Both the position numbers and the translations under genes were made by a program. Source: FEN-1191 sp036490715 (GTDB lineage: Bacteria > Pseudomonadota > Gammaproteobacteria > Steroidobacterales > Steroidobacteraceae). From it: 64,000 nt of DNA. The notes beneath the pieces were generated by a model that was not told where the DNA came from, made no database searches, and was given only the letters and a program-made list of their open reading frames with translations. The stretch is taken from contig DASXDL010000044.1 of NCBI GenBank assembly GCA_036490715.1, positions 46,369 to 110,368 of the forward strand, read 5' to 3'. This document shows positions 16,810 through 25,771 of this stretch, in pieces; position 1 is the stretch's first letter; each line of letters starts with the position of its first letter.

Positions 16810-19683
16810 ATGCAATCAATCGCAGAGAAGGATTTCGGTACCCCTAAGAGGCTGTCGACCCAGAAGGTTACCCTCACCATCGACAACCAGTCGGTGACGG
16901 TGCCGGCCGGCACGTCGGTGCTGCGCGCGGCTGCCGAGCTCGGCGTGTCGATCCCGAAACTGTGCGCGACCGACCAGCTGGATGCCTTCGGCTCCTGCCG
17001 CATGTGCCTGGTGCAGATCGAGGGAATGAAGGGCTATCCGGCCTCCTGCACCACGCCGGTGGGCGAGGGCATGAAGGTCACCACCCAGAACAACAAGCTC
17101 GCGGCGCTGCGCCGCGGGGTCATGGAACTGTACATCTCGGATCATCCGCTCGACTGTCTGACCTGCCCGGCGAACGGCCACTGCGAACTGCAGGACGTGG
17201 CCGGCGCGGTCGGATTGCGCGAAGTGCGCTACGGTTACAACGGCGCCAACCACCTGGATTTGAAGAAAGACGAATCCAATCCGTATTTCACCTTCGATCC
17301 GAGCAAGTGCATCGTCTGCTCGCGCTGCGTGCGTGCCTGCGATGAGCAGCAGGGCACGTTGGCGCTGACGATCGAGAACCGCGGTTTCGACTCCAAGGTG
17401 TCCGCCAGCCAGGCCGAGTCGTTCTTCGATTCCGAGTGTGTGTCGTGCGGCGCCTGCGTGCAGGCTTGTCCGACCGCCACCTTGTCGGAGAAGTCGCTGA
17501 TCAAGATGGGACAGGCCGAGCACAGCATCGTCACGACCTGTGCCTACTGCGGCGTGGGCTGCTCGTTTCGCGCTGAGATGCGGGGCGAGGAAGTGGTGCG
17601 CATGGTGCCCAATAAGGACGGCCACGCCAATCACGGCCACAGCTGCGTCAAGGGGCGCTTCGCCATCGGTTACACCACCCATCCGGATCGCATCACCAAG
17701 CCGATGATTCGCGCCAGCATTTCCGATCCGTGGCGCGAGGTCAGCTGGGAGGAGGCGCTGTCGTACGCCGCCTCGGAGCTGCGCCGCATCCAGACCAAGT
17801 ATGGGCGCGACAGCATCGGCGCGATCACCTCCAGCCGCTGCACCAATGAGGAAACCTATCTGATGCAGAAGCTGGTGCGAGCCGGCTTCGGCAACAACAA
17901 CGTCGACACCTGTGCGCGTGTGTGCCATTCGCCCACCGGCTACGGTTTGAAGACCACCATCGGCGAATCGGCCGGCACCCAGGACTTCGATTCGGTGATG
18001 CAGGCGGATGTCATCTTCGTGATCGGTGCCAATCCGACCGACGGTCACCCGGTGTTCGCCTCGCAGATGAAGCGCCGGCTGCGCCAGGGCGCCAAGCTGA
18101 TCGTGGCTGACCCGCGCCGCATTGACCTGGTGCGCACGCCGCACATTGAAGCCGCCTATCATCTGCAGCTTCGGCCCGGCACCAATGTCGCGCTGCTCAA
18201 CTCTCTGTCGCACGTGATCGTCACCGATGGACTGGTGCACGAGGAGTTCGTGCGCGCGCGCTGCGAGATCGATGCGTTCGAGAAATGGCGCAGCTTCGTG
18301 GCCGAGGAGCGCAATTCACCGGAAGCGATGGAATCGGTCACCGGCGTGCCGGCGGCCGATGTACGCGCGGCGGCGCGCTTGTACGCCACCGGCGGCAACG
18401 GCGCCATCTTCTACGGACTGGGCGTGACCGAGCACAGCCAGGGTTCGACCGCGGTGATGGGCATCGCCAACCTGGCGATGGCCACCGAGAACATCGGCCG
18501 CCCCGGCGTCGGCGTCAATCCGCTGCGCGGCCAGAACAACGTCCAGGGCTCGTGCGACATGGGCTCGTTTCCGCACGAGTACCCGGGCTACCGGCACGTG
18601 GCCGATGAGGCCACGCGCAAGCAGTTCGAGGCCGACTGGAAGGTCAAGCTGCGGGTTGAGCCTGGGCTGCGCATCCCCAACATGTTCGAGGCGGCGCTCG
18701 ACGGCGAGTTCAAGGCGCTCTACATCCAGGGCGAGGACATTGCCCAGTCGGACCCGAACACGCAGCACGTGACCGCGGCGCTCTCTTCCATGGAGTGCAT
18801 CATCGCGCAGGATCTGTTCCTGAACGAGACCGCGAAGTTCGCTCACATTTTCTTCCCCGGCTCCTCGTTCCTGGAGAAGGACGGCACCTTCATCAATGCC
18901 GAGCGGCGCATCTCGATGGTACGCAAGGCGATGCACTCGAAGTCGGGCTACTCGGACTGGGAGATCACCCAGCTGCTGGCCCGCAAGATGGGCATGGACA
19001 TGAACTACAGCCATCCGTCCGAGATCATGGACGAGATCGCGCGTCTGACGCCCACTTTCACCGGCGTCAGCTACGACAAGATCAACCGGTTGGGCAGCAT
19101 CCAGTGGCCGTGCAACGACGAGCATCCGGAAGGCACGCCGACCATGCACGTGGGCACGTTCGTGCGCGGCCTGGGCCGCTTCATGGTGACCGAGTTCATC
19201 CCGACGCGCGAGAAGGTCAACGCCAAGTATCCGTTCATTCTCACCACCGGACGCATCCTGTCGCAGTACAACGTCGGCGCGCAGACCCGCCGCACCGAAA
19301 ATTCGTCCTGGCACGACGAGGATCGGGTCGAGATCCATCCGAGCGATGCCGAGACGCTGGGCGTCGACAACGAGGACTGGGTCGGGATCAAGAGCCGCGC
19401 CGGCGAGACCGTGCTGCGCGCGAAAGTGACCGATCGGGTGCAGCCGGGCGTGATCTACACCACGTTCCATTTCCCGGAGTCGGGCGCCAACGTCATCACC
19501 ACTGAGAACTCGGACTGGGCGACCAATTGCCCCGAGTACAAGGTCACGGCGGTGCAGGTCACGCGCGTGAACCAGCCGTCAGAGTGGCAGAAGCGCTTCC
19601 ACGAGTTCGATCGTCAGCAGCAGGAGCTGCTCAACGAGGCGACGCATCCCAAGCAGCCGGCCAAGGCCACCGCTCCCGGCTGA
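16810..19683 (+). CDS. fdsA: NAD-dependent formate dehydrogenase alpha (catalytic Mo) subunit
   Basis: A 957-residue catalytic subunit. The N-terminal [2Fe-2S] cysteines are C52, C63, C66 and C80. A His-ligated cluster segment (HPLDCLTCPANGHC) follows, then two ferredoxin motifs (CIVCSRCVRAC about 167, CVSCGACVQAC about 210). The [4Fe-4S] next to molybdenum is TCAYCGVGC (about 243). The metal-ligand position is C372 in ARVCHSPT, a cysteine codon TGC, so this is not a selenoenzyme. The remainder is the bis-MGD domain. The stop overlaps the fdsD start (TGATG). Confidence 0.95.
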   Translation: MQSIAEKDFGTPKRLSTQKVTLTIDNQSVTVPAGTSVLRAAAELGVSIPKLCATDQLDAFGSCRMCLVQIEGMKGYPASCTTPVGEGMKVTTQNNKLAALRRGVMELYISDHPLDCLTCPANGHCELQDVAGAVGLREVRYGYNGANHLDLKKDESNPYFTFDPSKCIVCSRCVRACDEQQGTLALTIENRGFDSKVSASQAESFFDSECVSCGACVQACPTATLSEKSLIKMGQAEHSIVTTCAYCGVGCSFRAEMRGEEVVRMVPNKDGHANHGHSCVKGRFAIGYTTHPDRITKPMIRASISDPWREVSWEEALSYAASELRRIQTKYGRDSIGAITSSRCTNEETYLMQKLVRAGFGNNNVDTCARVCHSPTGYGLKTTIGESAGTQDFDSVMQADVIFVIGANPTDGHPVFASQMKRRLRQGAKLIVADPRRIDLVRTPHIEAAYHLQLRPGTNVALLNSLSHVIVTDGLVHEEFVRARCEIDAFEKWRSFVAEERNSPEAMESVTGVPAADVRAAARLYATGGNGAIFYGLGVTEHSQGSTAVMGIANLAMATENIGRPGVGVNPLRGQNNVQGSCDMGSFPHEYPGYRHVADEATRKQFEADWKVKLRVEPGLRIPNMFEAALDGEFKALYIQGEDIAQSDPNTQHVTAALSSMECIIAQDLFLNETAKFAHIFFPGSSFLEKDGTFINAERRISMVRKAMHSKSGYSDWEITQLLARKMGMDMNYSHPSEIMDEIARLTPTFTGVSYDKINRLGSIQWPCNDEHPEGTPTMHVGTFVRGLGRFMVTEFIPTREKVNAKYPFILTTGRILSQYNVGAQTRRTENSSWHDEDRVEIHPSDAETLGVDNEDWVGIKSRAGETVLRAKVTDRVQPGVIYTTFHFPESGANVITTENSDWATNCPEYKVTAVQVTRVNQPSEWQKRFHEFDRQQQELLNEATHPKQPAKATAPG

Positions 19684-19904
19684 TGAGCGTCGAGCACCTG
19701 GTGGAGATGGCCAACGACATTGGCCATTTTTTCGCGTCCGAAACCAAGCGGGCTGACGCGGTGGCTGGCATCGCCAATCACATCCAGCGCTTCTGGGATC
19801 CGCGCATGCTGCGCAAAATCATGACGCACCTGCAGAACGGCGGCGATGGGCTCGAGGAGCTGCCGCGCGAGGCGCTGGCGAGTCTGCAGGGCGCCCAGGG
19901 CTAG
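19683..19904 (+). CDS. fdsD: Formate dehydrogenase delta subunit
   Basis: A 73-residue helical protein matching the small FdsD subunit. NDIGHFFASETKR, AGIANHIQRFWDPRMLRKIM and the closing LPREALASL are conserved in the family. FdsD is needed for assembly or activity of the FdsGBA complex. The start overlaps the fdsA stop by one base. Its stop overlaps by four bases the stop of the convergent MAPEG gene. Confidence 0.9.
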   Translation: MSVEHLVEMANDIGHFFASETKRADAVAGIANHIQRFWDPRMLRKIMTHLQNGGDGLEELPREALASLQGAQG

Positions 19905-20284
19905 GTCAGCCGCCGCAGCACCCCGATCAGATCGATCAGCAGCAATGCCAGGATCGGCAGCATGCTGAGCGCGAACCCGAGGCTGCGACGCGACGGTTCG
20001 GCGACGTAGGCGCGCAGGTACACGAACCGGCCGACCAGGTAGATCGCCCCCAGCAGCCCCGCCCAGTAGCCCTCGACCACGGTGGCGGCAATCCAAAGCG
20101 CCGGCAGCAGCACCACCAGCAGTTCCAGCGTGTTCATCTGCACGCGGTAGTAGCGTTCGAAGGTCTCGTGGCCCGACACCGCCGGTGCGCGGATCCCCAG
20201 TCGCTCGCGGCTGCGGCCAACCAGCGTGGCGAAATAGACGAATTGCAGCAGTGCCAGCAGTGTGACCAGTTCAACCAGCGCCAT
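19901..20284 (-). CDS. MAPEG family membrane protein
   Basis: A 127-residue four-helix membrane protein. The helix 2 signature ERYYRVQMNTLELLVVLLPAL, with the R/N/E pattern, and VGRFVYLRAYV near residue 85 place it in the MAPEG family (membrane-associated eicosanoid/glutathione metabolism). Family members often use glutathione. That would fit the glutathione-based formaldehyde pathway, but no substrate can be inferred. It may share a transcript with pqqE, whose stop is 41 bases upstream. Confidence 0.82.
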   Translation of the reverse strand: MALVELVTLLALLQFVYFATLVGRSRERLGIRAPAVSGHETFERYYRVQMNTLELLVVLLPALWIAATVVEGYWAGLLGAIYLVGRFVYLRAYVAEPSRRSLGFALSMLPILALLLIDLIGVLRRLT

Positions 20285-20325
20285 TGAGGTTCCCTGTCGA
20301 GCGGGCGCTAAGCCCGGAATGTTAG

Positions 20326-21477
20326 TTAAGAGTGGACGGTTTCAGCCAGCAGCCGCTCGGAGTTGTCCGGTGTGCGAAACACCAGCGGACGCTCGACCAC
20401 CGGGCGCGCCGTCTGTGCCGACTCTACGATCTGCAGCACCCGGGCGTGCTGGGGCGATTTGTCGCACACCGGATCGGTGGCGCCGACATCACCGGTCAAC
20501 AGGAACGCCTGACAGCGGCAGCCGCCCAGATCCTTGGCTTTCTCCGGGCAGCTGCGGCACGGCTCGGGCATCCAGGCATCGCCGCGAAAGCGATTGAAGG
20601 CCGGAGAATCGAGCCAGATGTCCTTCAGGCTTAAAGTGCGGGCCGACGGCAGGTTGATGCCGGGCAGCATGCGGGCCGCGTGGCAGGGCATCACCAGCCC
20701 GTCGGGCGCCACCACCATGAAGGTGGTGCCCCAGCCATTCATGCAGCGCTTCGGGCGGTTCTCGTACAGGTCCGAGATCACGTGCAGGATGCGCAGCCGC
20801 TTGCCGATGCGCGCTCGATAGTCGGCGACCACCGCCTCCGAGCGCTGCAGCTGCTCGCGCGTCGGTAGCAACTGCGCGCGATTGAGTTCCGCCCAGCCGT
20901 AAAACTGGGTGTTGGCCAGTTCCAGGAACTCGGCGCCGATCTCCAGCGCCAGGTCGATGATACGGTCGACGTGATCGATGTTGAGCCGATGGATGACGCA
21001 GTTCATCACCATCGGGAAGCCCTGTGACTTGATCAGCGTGGCGACCTTGCGCTTGAGCTCGAAGGTGCGGGTGCTGGACAGGAAGTCGTTAAGCTCGCGG
21101 GTCGAGTCCTGGAACGACAGCTGCACGTGATCCAGCCCGGCAAGCTTCAGATCGCGCATCCGGGTTTCGTTCAGTCCGACGCCCGAGGTGATCAGATTGG
21201 TATAGAAGCCCAGCCGATGCGCCTCGGCCACCAGCTGTTCCAGGTCCGGGCGACTCAGAGGCTCGCCGCCGGTGAAGCCGAGCTGCACCGCGCCCAGCGC
21301 GCGCGCCTCGGCCAGTACCCGGAACCACTCTTCGGTGCTCAACTCGCTCTGAATCTTGGCGAAGTCGACCGGATTGGAGCAGAACGCGCAGTGCAGTGGG
21401 CAGCGATAGGTCAGCTCGGCGACCATCCACAGCGGCACGCCGGGGGTAGCGGAAATGCTCTCGGCCACCGCGTTCAT
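20326..21477 (-). CDS. pqqE: PQQ biosynthesis radical SAM protein PqqE
   Basis: A 383-residue radical SAM enzyme that forms the carbon-carbon bond between the glutamate and tyrosine of PqqA while PqqD holds the peptide. The SAM cluster motif is CPLHCAFC (C-x3-C-x2-C) near residue 26. The C-terminal SPASM-type cysteines are visible in MPCHAARM, CRSCPEKAKDLGGCRCQ. The ATG at 21477 overlaps the pqqD stop by 4 bases; frame upstream of it only shadows pqqD. It is the last gene of pqqABCDE. Confidence 0.95.
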   Translation of the reverse strand: MNAVAESISATPGVPLWMVAELTYRCPLHCAFCSNPVDFAKIQSELSTEEWFRVLAEARALGAVQLGFTGGEPLSRPDLEQLVAEAHRLGFYTNLITSGVGLNETRMRDLKLAGLDHVQLSFQDSTRELNDFLSSTRTFELKRKVATLIKSQGFPMVMNCVIHRLNIDHVDRIIDLALEIGAEFLELANTQFYGWAELNRAQLLPTREQLQRSEAVVADYRARIGKRLRILHVISDLYENRPKRCMNGWGTTFMVVAPDGLVMPCHAARMLPGINLPSARTLSLKDIWLDSPAFNRFRGDAWMPEPCRSCPEKAKDLGGCRCQAFLLTGDVGATDPVCDKSPQHARVLQIVESAQTARPVVERPLVFRTPDNSERLLAETVHS

Positions 21478-21773
21478 GGCGCCCCGCTGTCGCGCCACTC
21501 GACCCAGCCGTCCTGGGTCGCGGTCTGCAGGAATGCCACCACGTCGGCGTCGATCTGCTGCGACTGAAACTCCCGCTGCAGGTCGGCAATGATGTCGGCG
21601 GCCGAACGCTTGCCATCGCAGCGGCGCAGGATTTCGCCGGCAGCGCCGTTGAGCTGCACCATGCCTTCCGGGAACAGCAGTACGTAGCCGTTCTGCGCCG
21701 CTTCCCATTGGAAGCGATACAGCGACGCAATGCGCGGGAAGGCGGCGCGTGAAACTGCTGCCGGCTCAGCCAT
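21474..21773 (-). CDS. pqqD: PQQ biosynthesis peptide chaperone PqqD
   Basis: A 99-residue RRE-type peptide carrier that binds PqqA and presents it to PqqE. FQWEAAQNGYVLLFPEGMVQLN and AAGEILRRCDGKRSAADII are family features. I begin at the ATG at 21773, which overlaps the end of pqqC by 8 bases. An upstream in-frame start at 21803 would add ten residues unlike the family. Confidence 0.92.
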   Translation of the reverse strand: MAEPAAVSRAAFPRIASLYRFQWEAAQNGYVLLFPEGMVQLNGAAGEILRRCDGKRSAADIIADLQREFQSQQIDADVVAFLQTATQDGWVEWRDSGAP

Positions 21774-22512
21774 CGTTGATCCCATAGCGCAGCTGGATCG
21801 CATCCAGCATCGACCACAGGATATCGAGCTTCAGCTGCAGAATCTCGAGCGCGCGCTGCTGCGCGGGACGCGTCAGGAAGTACTCCAGCGTGACCTTGAG
21901 GCCGTGCTCGACATCGCGTGTGGCGAGCGGCAGACGCGAGCGAAAGTAGTGCAATCCGGCCGAATCGATCCACGGATAATGTTCGGGCCAGGTGGCCAGA
22001 CGCTGACGGTGGATCTGCGGCGCGAACAGTTCGGTCAGCGACGCGCACACGGCTTCCTGCCAGGGCTGCTGGCGAGCGAAATTGACGTACTCATCGACCG
22101 CGAAGCGCACCCCCGGCACCGCGTGCTGCTGCGACCACAGTTCCTCACGCGATAGTCCGACCGCCTGACCGAGCCGCAGCCAGGCCTCGATGCCGCCGGC
22201 ATCCTCGCCGTAACCGTCGTGATCCAAAATGCGCTGCACCCACAGGCGGCGCTGCTCCCGATCCGGGCAATTGGCGAGGATGGCGGCGTCCTTGCGCGGG
22301 ATGTTGACCTGGTAATAGAACCGGTTCGCGACCCAGCCGCGGATCTGGTCGCGACTGGCACGCCCGCTATTGAGCATGACGTTGAAGGGATGATGAATGT
22401 GATAGGCCTGACCCTTGGCGCGCAGTTCGTGCTCGAACTCGGCCGGCGTCCAAGCTGGCTCGGTGCCGGCGGCCGCGACCGGCGAGGAGGTGGCTCGTGC
22501 CGGCTCGTTCAC
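21766..22512 (-). CDS. pqqC: Pyrroloquinoline-quinone synthase PqqC
   Basis: A 248-residue cofactor-free oxidase that performs the last ring-closing and oxidation step of PQQ synthesis. The helical-bundle active-site segments YHIHHPFNVMLNSG, ANRFYYQVNIPRKDAAILAN and HDGYGEDAGGIEAWLRLG are all present. The first 20 residues are a variable leader. Its start overlaps the pqqB stop by 4 bases. Confidence 0.95.
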   Translation of the reverse strand: MNEPARATSSPVAAAGTEPAWTPAEFEHELRAKGQAYHIHHPFNVMLNSGRASRDQIRGWVANRFYYQVNIPRKDAAILANCPDREQRRLWVQRILDHDGYGEDAGGIEAWLRLGQAVGLSREELWSQQHAVPGVRFAVDEYVNFARQQPWQEAVCASLTELFAPQIHRQRLATWPEHYPWIDSAGLHYFRSRLPLATRDVEHGLKVTLEYFLTRPAQQRALEILQLKLDILWSMLDAIQLRYGINDG

Positions 22513-23426
22513 AGCGCGATCTCCAGGCCGTCGTGCGCAACTTCGACACCGGCGGCCTTCAGTTGCACCCGTTCCGGTCCGGCTTCGTCCAAAATCGGAT
22601 TGGTATTGTTGATGTGGATCAAAATGCGGCGGGTACGCGCCGGCAGGCGTGAGAGCTGTTCGATCATGCCGCCCGATCCGCTCTGCGGCAGGTGCCCCAG
22701 ATCGGCAGCGCGTTTGTGCGATACGCCGGCCCGAATCATCTCGTCGTCACTCCAGAACGTGCCATCCACCAGCACGCAATCGCTGGACTCGAACACCTGC
22801 GCCACGGTGGCGGGAACGGCCGCCAGGCCCGGTGAATAAAACAGCTGCCGACCGCTGGCTCGATCCTTGAAGATCAGGCCGACGTTGTCGCCAACGCGCG
22901 GCTTGTCGCGGTAGGCCGAATACGGCCCCGGCTTGCCAGCCACCGGCAGCGCCGTAACCTGCACGCCCGGCAACGCCGGGATCTCGAAACTGGTGCCGTC
23001 CACCGGCACCCGGTGCCAGTGCACGCCACAGAAGTAGTCCAGCACCTTCAGGATCGGCAAACCGGTGCTCAGATCCTCGCGCACCGGTTCGGTAGTCCAA
23101 AGTTCGAGCGGCGCGCCATGCTCGCGCAACAACAGCAGGCCGGTCGAATGGTCGATCTGTCCGTCCACCAACAAGACCGCAGCGATACCGCTGCCGCGCA
23201 CGCCCTGGTGTGGCTGCAGGTCGGCATTCTGGGCGATCTGCTGGTGAATGTCGGGCGAGGCGTTGCACAGCACCCACTGGCGGCCATCGACCGAGACGGC
23301 TACGGAGGACTGGGTGCGGCGGCGCGCTTTGAGGGTTCCGGCGCGCAGGCCACTGCAATTGCCACAGTTGCAGTTCCACTGCGGGAAACCGCCGCCGGCC
23401 GCAGAACCCAAAACTCGTATCAGCAC
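22509..23426 (-). CDS. pqqB: PQQ biosynthesis protein PqqB
   Basis: A 305-residue metallo-beta-lactamase-fold protein, proposed to hydroxylate the tyrosine of the PqqA-derived intermediate. LGSAAGGGFPQWNCNCGNC opens it; LLVDGQIDHSTGLLLLRE and LIHINNTNPILDEAG are PqqB signatures. The N-terminal cysteines CNCGNC could bind an extra metal. It lies 58 bases after pqqA, with a strong hairpin between them. Confidence 0.95.
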   Translation of the reverse strand: MLIRVLGSAAGGGFPQWNCNCGNCSGLRAGTLKARRRTQSSVAVSVDGRQWVLCNASPDIHQQIAQNADLQPHQGVRGSGIAAVLLVDGQIDHSTGLLLLREHGAPLELWTTEPVREDLSTGLPILKVLDYFCGVHWHRVPVDGTSFEIPALPGVQVTALPVAGKPGPYSAYRDKPRVGDNVGLIFKDRASGRQLFYSPGLAAVPATVAQVFESSDCVLVDGTFWSDDEMIRAGVSHKRAADLGHLPQSGSGGMIEQLSRLPARTRRILIHINNTNPILDEAGPERVQLKAAGVEVAHDGLEIAL

Positions 23427-23454
23427 GGACAGCAGCCGGTCCGCGAGGTGGAGA

Positions 23455-23477
23455 CCGCCCCGGGATTACCGGGGCGG
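23455..23477 (-). terminator. Hairpin between pqqA and pqqB
   Basis: A perfect 9-bp stem (CCGCCCCGG / CCGGGGCGG) with a 5-base loop lies just after the pqqA stop. It is not followed by a clear U-tract in the pqq direction. It probably acts as an attenuator or RNA-stabilising 3' end, letting the short precursor message exceed pqqBCDE. That role is inferred. Confidence 0.6.
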
Positions 23478-23484
23478 AACCCGA

Positions 23485-23559
23485 TCAACGATTGGCGACG
23501 TAGGAGTTGATTTCCATTCCGAAACGCAACACTTTGGCCGCTGGAGTTACCCACTTCAT
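23485..23559 (-). CDS. pqqA: PQQ precursor peptide PqqA
   Basis: A 24-residue peptide, the substrate from which PQQ is built. It begins MKWVTPAAKV and ends FGMEINSYVANR. The conserved glutamate (E16) and tyrosine (Y20) have the required E-x3-Y spacing. AAAGGAAC lies 6-7 bases before the ATG at 23559. It is the first gene of pqqABCDE and is divergent from the histidine kinase at 23770, so the shared 210-base spacer must hold promoters for both. Confidence 0.97.
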   Translation of the reverse strand: MKWVTPAAKVLRFGMEINSYVANR

Positions 23560-23657
23560 ATGCAAGTTCCTTTGGTTGATCCGTCGACACGCACCGGCGA
23601 ACCGATGCCGGATCGATTGTGCCTGCAGACCGGCCTCCGACCCCCCCAGGGATCCTT

Positions 23658-23710
23658 GAATCGGACCTCATGATTTTCATGAATCGGGGCCCCCGGGCCA
23701 CCCGGGCCCC
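23658..23710. promoter_or_regulatory. Repeat-rich control region between pqqA and histidine kinase
   Basis: The spacer carries GAATCGG twice (23658-23664 and 23681-23687), 23 bases apart. Between them two TCATGA palindromes (23668-23673, 23677-23682) form TCATGA-N3-TCATGA. A GC-rich imperfect dyad (GGGGCCCCCGGG, CCCGGGCCCC) follows at about 23686-23710. The helical phasing suggests binding by a dimeric regulator such as the adjacent LuxR-type response regulator. No -10/-35 boxes are convincing. Confidence 0.4.
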
Positions 23711-23769
23711 TGGGGCTGCAGTGAACATAGTGCGGTAGCATCCGCAGCGATGAAGCCCCGAGCGGCAGC

Positions 23770-25119
23770 ATGAGTCTGCGGTTACAGATCAATCTGATCA
23801 TCGCGGCGTTGATGAGCCTGTTCATCGGCGCCATGGTCTATGAGGAGATCCAGGATACCCGCAGCAGCGTGCGCGAGGAGATCGAGGGCTCCAACCAGGT
23901 CGCCACGCAGTTTCTGACCCGAGTGTCGTTCGTCTACCAGGTGTCCGGGCTGCAGGGCATGATGAGTTTTCTGGATCAGCTCGGCCGGATCCGAGCCAAC
24001 GATGTGTACCTCTACGGCCCGGCGGGCGAGCTGGTGTATACCTCGCCGCCATCGACTTACAAGAGCGGACGCGACGCGCCGCGCTGGTTTGCGCACCTGG
24101 TGTCTCCAGCAACGACGCAGCAGGAGATCAGCATCGGCGATGGCCACCTGGTGATCCGCGCCAACTCGACGCGCGCGGTGCTGGATGGCTGGGACGACCT
24201 GTCGCGTCTGCTGTGGTATGGCCTGTGCGCGCTGGTGGTGATCAACGTGGTGGTGTTCTGGGTCGCCGGGCGGGTGCTCAAGCCGCTGCGCACCGTGGTG
24301 CGCGGCCTGCAGCGCATGGAGCAGGGCGACTATGAGGCGCGCCTGCCGCTGCTCAGTGGCAAGGAAGGCCGGCTGATGAGCCAGGCGTTCAATCGCACCG
24401 CGCAGGCCGTGGCCGACAGCGTCGCGGCGCAGAAGCTCGCGACCGAAGCCCGGCAACGCCTGCAGGAGAATCGTGAGCTCAACCAGATGATCCAGTCGCA
24501 CATCGAAGAGGAACGGCGCAGCATCGCGCGCGAGCTGCACGACGAGCTCGGCCAGTCGATCACCGCGGTCAAGAGCATCGGCCTGTCGATCGCGCAGCGC
24601 ACCGAGGGGCGCGACCCGGGGCTCAACGAAGCCGCGCGCCTGATCGTGGACACCGCCGGGCGCATGTACGATGCAGTGCACGAGATGATCCCGAGGCTGC
24701 GGCCGTTCGCTCTGGACAGCTTCGGATTGCCGGATGCGCTCAGCGACATGGCCGGCGCCTGGCGCGCGCGTCACCCGGAAGTGGAACTGCGGCTCGAGGT
24801 GGCCGATCCGCTGCCGCCGCTGAGCGATGCCGTGACCACCTGCGCCTACCGGATCGTGCAGGAGGCGTTGACCAACTCGCTGCGCCACGCCTCGGCCCGA
24901 CACATCGTGGTGTCGGTCGGCCCGCAAGTCCAGGAGCTGGTCGTGCGGGTGGAAGATGATGGCGTCGGACTGTCGCCGGGCTGGGACGAGACCGGGCATC
25001 ACGGCGTGCGTGGGATGCGCGAGCGCTCACTGGCGCTGGGCGGAAGCTTCGCGGTCGGCGCCGGCACCGACGGCGGCACGCATGTGACCGCGCGCCTGCC
25101 GCTGAGCGAGCACCCATGA
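23770..25119 (+). CDS. Membrane histidine kinase, NarX/HisKA_3 family
   Basis: A 449-residue sensor kinase. One membrane helix (about residues 4-24), a periplasmic sensor of some 130 residues and a second helix (about 155-175) precede a HAMP domain with LKPLRTVVRGLQRMEQGDYEARLP. The phosphoacceptor is the histidine of IARELHDELGQS. The ATPase site includes DDGVGLSPG and GVRGMRERS. It overlaps its response regulator by 4 bases. Divergent to pqqA, it probably controls PQQ or alcohol oxidation genes, as similar LuxR-type systems do in other PQQ users. The signal is unknown. Confidence 0.9.
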   Translation: MSLRLQINLIIAALMSLFIGAMVYEEIQDTRSSVREEIEGSNQVATQFLTRVSFVYQVSGLQGMMSFLDQLGRIRANDVYLYGPAGELVYTSPPSTYKSGRDAPRWFAHLVSPATTQQEISIGDGHLVIRANSTRAVLDGWDDLSRLLWYGLCALVVINVVVFWVAGRVLKPLRTVVRGLQRMEQGDYEARLPLLSGKEGRLMSQAFNRTAQAVADSVAAQKLATEARQRLQENRELNQMIQSHIEEERRSIARELHDELGQSITAVKSIGLSIAQRTEGRDPGLNEAARLIVDTAGRMYDAVHEMIPRLRPFALDSFGLPDALSDMAGAWRARHPEVELRLEVADPLPPLSDAVTTCAYRIVQEALTNSLRHASARHIVVSVGPQVQELVVRVEDDGVGLSPGWDETGHHGVRGMRERSLALGGSFAVGAGTDGGTHVTARLPLSEHP

Positions 25120-25754
25120 AGCCGACCACCGTGATGCTGGTGGATGATCACTCGGTGGTGCGCACCGGTTTCCGGCTGCTGCTGCAGGCCGCCGAGGACA
25201 TGAAGGTGGTGGCCGAAGCCGACAGTGGTGAAGCGGCCTGCAGCAAGTACCTTGAGGCCCGACCTGATGTGGTGGTGATGGATCTGGCGATGGCCGGTAT
25301 CGGCGGCATCGAGGCGGTCAAACGCATCGTAGCGCGCGATGCCAGTGCCAGGATTCTGGCGCTGTCGGCGCATGCCGATGCCAGTCACCCCAAGCGCGTG
25401 CTGCAGGCCGGCGCACTCGGCTACCTATCCAAGCGCAGCGCTCCCGAGACCCTGATCGAGGCCATTCGCACGGTCGCAGCTGGCAAGCGCTACATCGACG
25501 CCTCGATCGCGCAGCTGATGGCGGTCCAGGACGTCACCGGCGATCACAATCCCACCGAGCAGTTGTCGCCACGCGAGTTCGAGGTGTTCGTGCTGCTGGC
25601 GCAAGGGGTCTCGGTCAATCAGATCGCCGAGACGCTGCACCTAAGCCCGAGCACCGTCGGAACGCATCTCTACAACATCAAGCAGAAGCTCGCGGCCTCG
25701 AACCAGGCGGAACTGACACTGATCGCGGTGCGCCACGGACTGATCGAAACCTAG
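25116..25754 (+). CDS. LuxR-family response regulator
   Basis: A 212-residue NarL/FixJ-type regulator. The receiver domain has acidic pocket VDDH, phosphoacceptor aspartate in VVVMDLAMAG (about residue 54) and lysine in YLSKRS. A C-terminal LuxR helix-turn-helix follows (LSPREFEVFVLLAQGVSVNQ, LSPSTVGTHLYNIKQKL). Its ATG overlaps the stop of its cognate kinase. It is a paralogue of the regulator at 55318. Target promoters cannot be proven here; the repeats before pqqA are candidates. Confidence 0.9.
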   Translation: MKPTTVMLVDDHSVVRTGFRLLLQAAEDMKVVAEADSGEAACSKYLEARPDVVVMDLAMAGIGGIEAVKRIVARDASARILALSAHADASHPKRVLQAGALGYLSKRSAPETLIEAIRTVAAGKRYIDASIAQLMAVQDVTGDHNPTEQLSPREFEVFVLLAQGVSVNQIAETLHLSPSTVGTHLYNIKQKLAASNQAELTLIAVRHGLIET

Positions 25755-25771
25755 CGGCGAACACGGCGCAG

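Noticed and set aside
17911..17928. Selenocysteine in the formate dehydrogenase
   Set aside because: The metal-ligand position is a TGC cysteine codon in ARVCHSP, not TGA, and no SECIS-like hairpin is needed.
18316..19470. 384-residue open frame opposite fdsA
   Set aside because: Antisense to the molybdenum domain of a clear formate dehydrogenase, with repetitive Arg/Asp/His-rich content.
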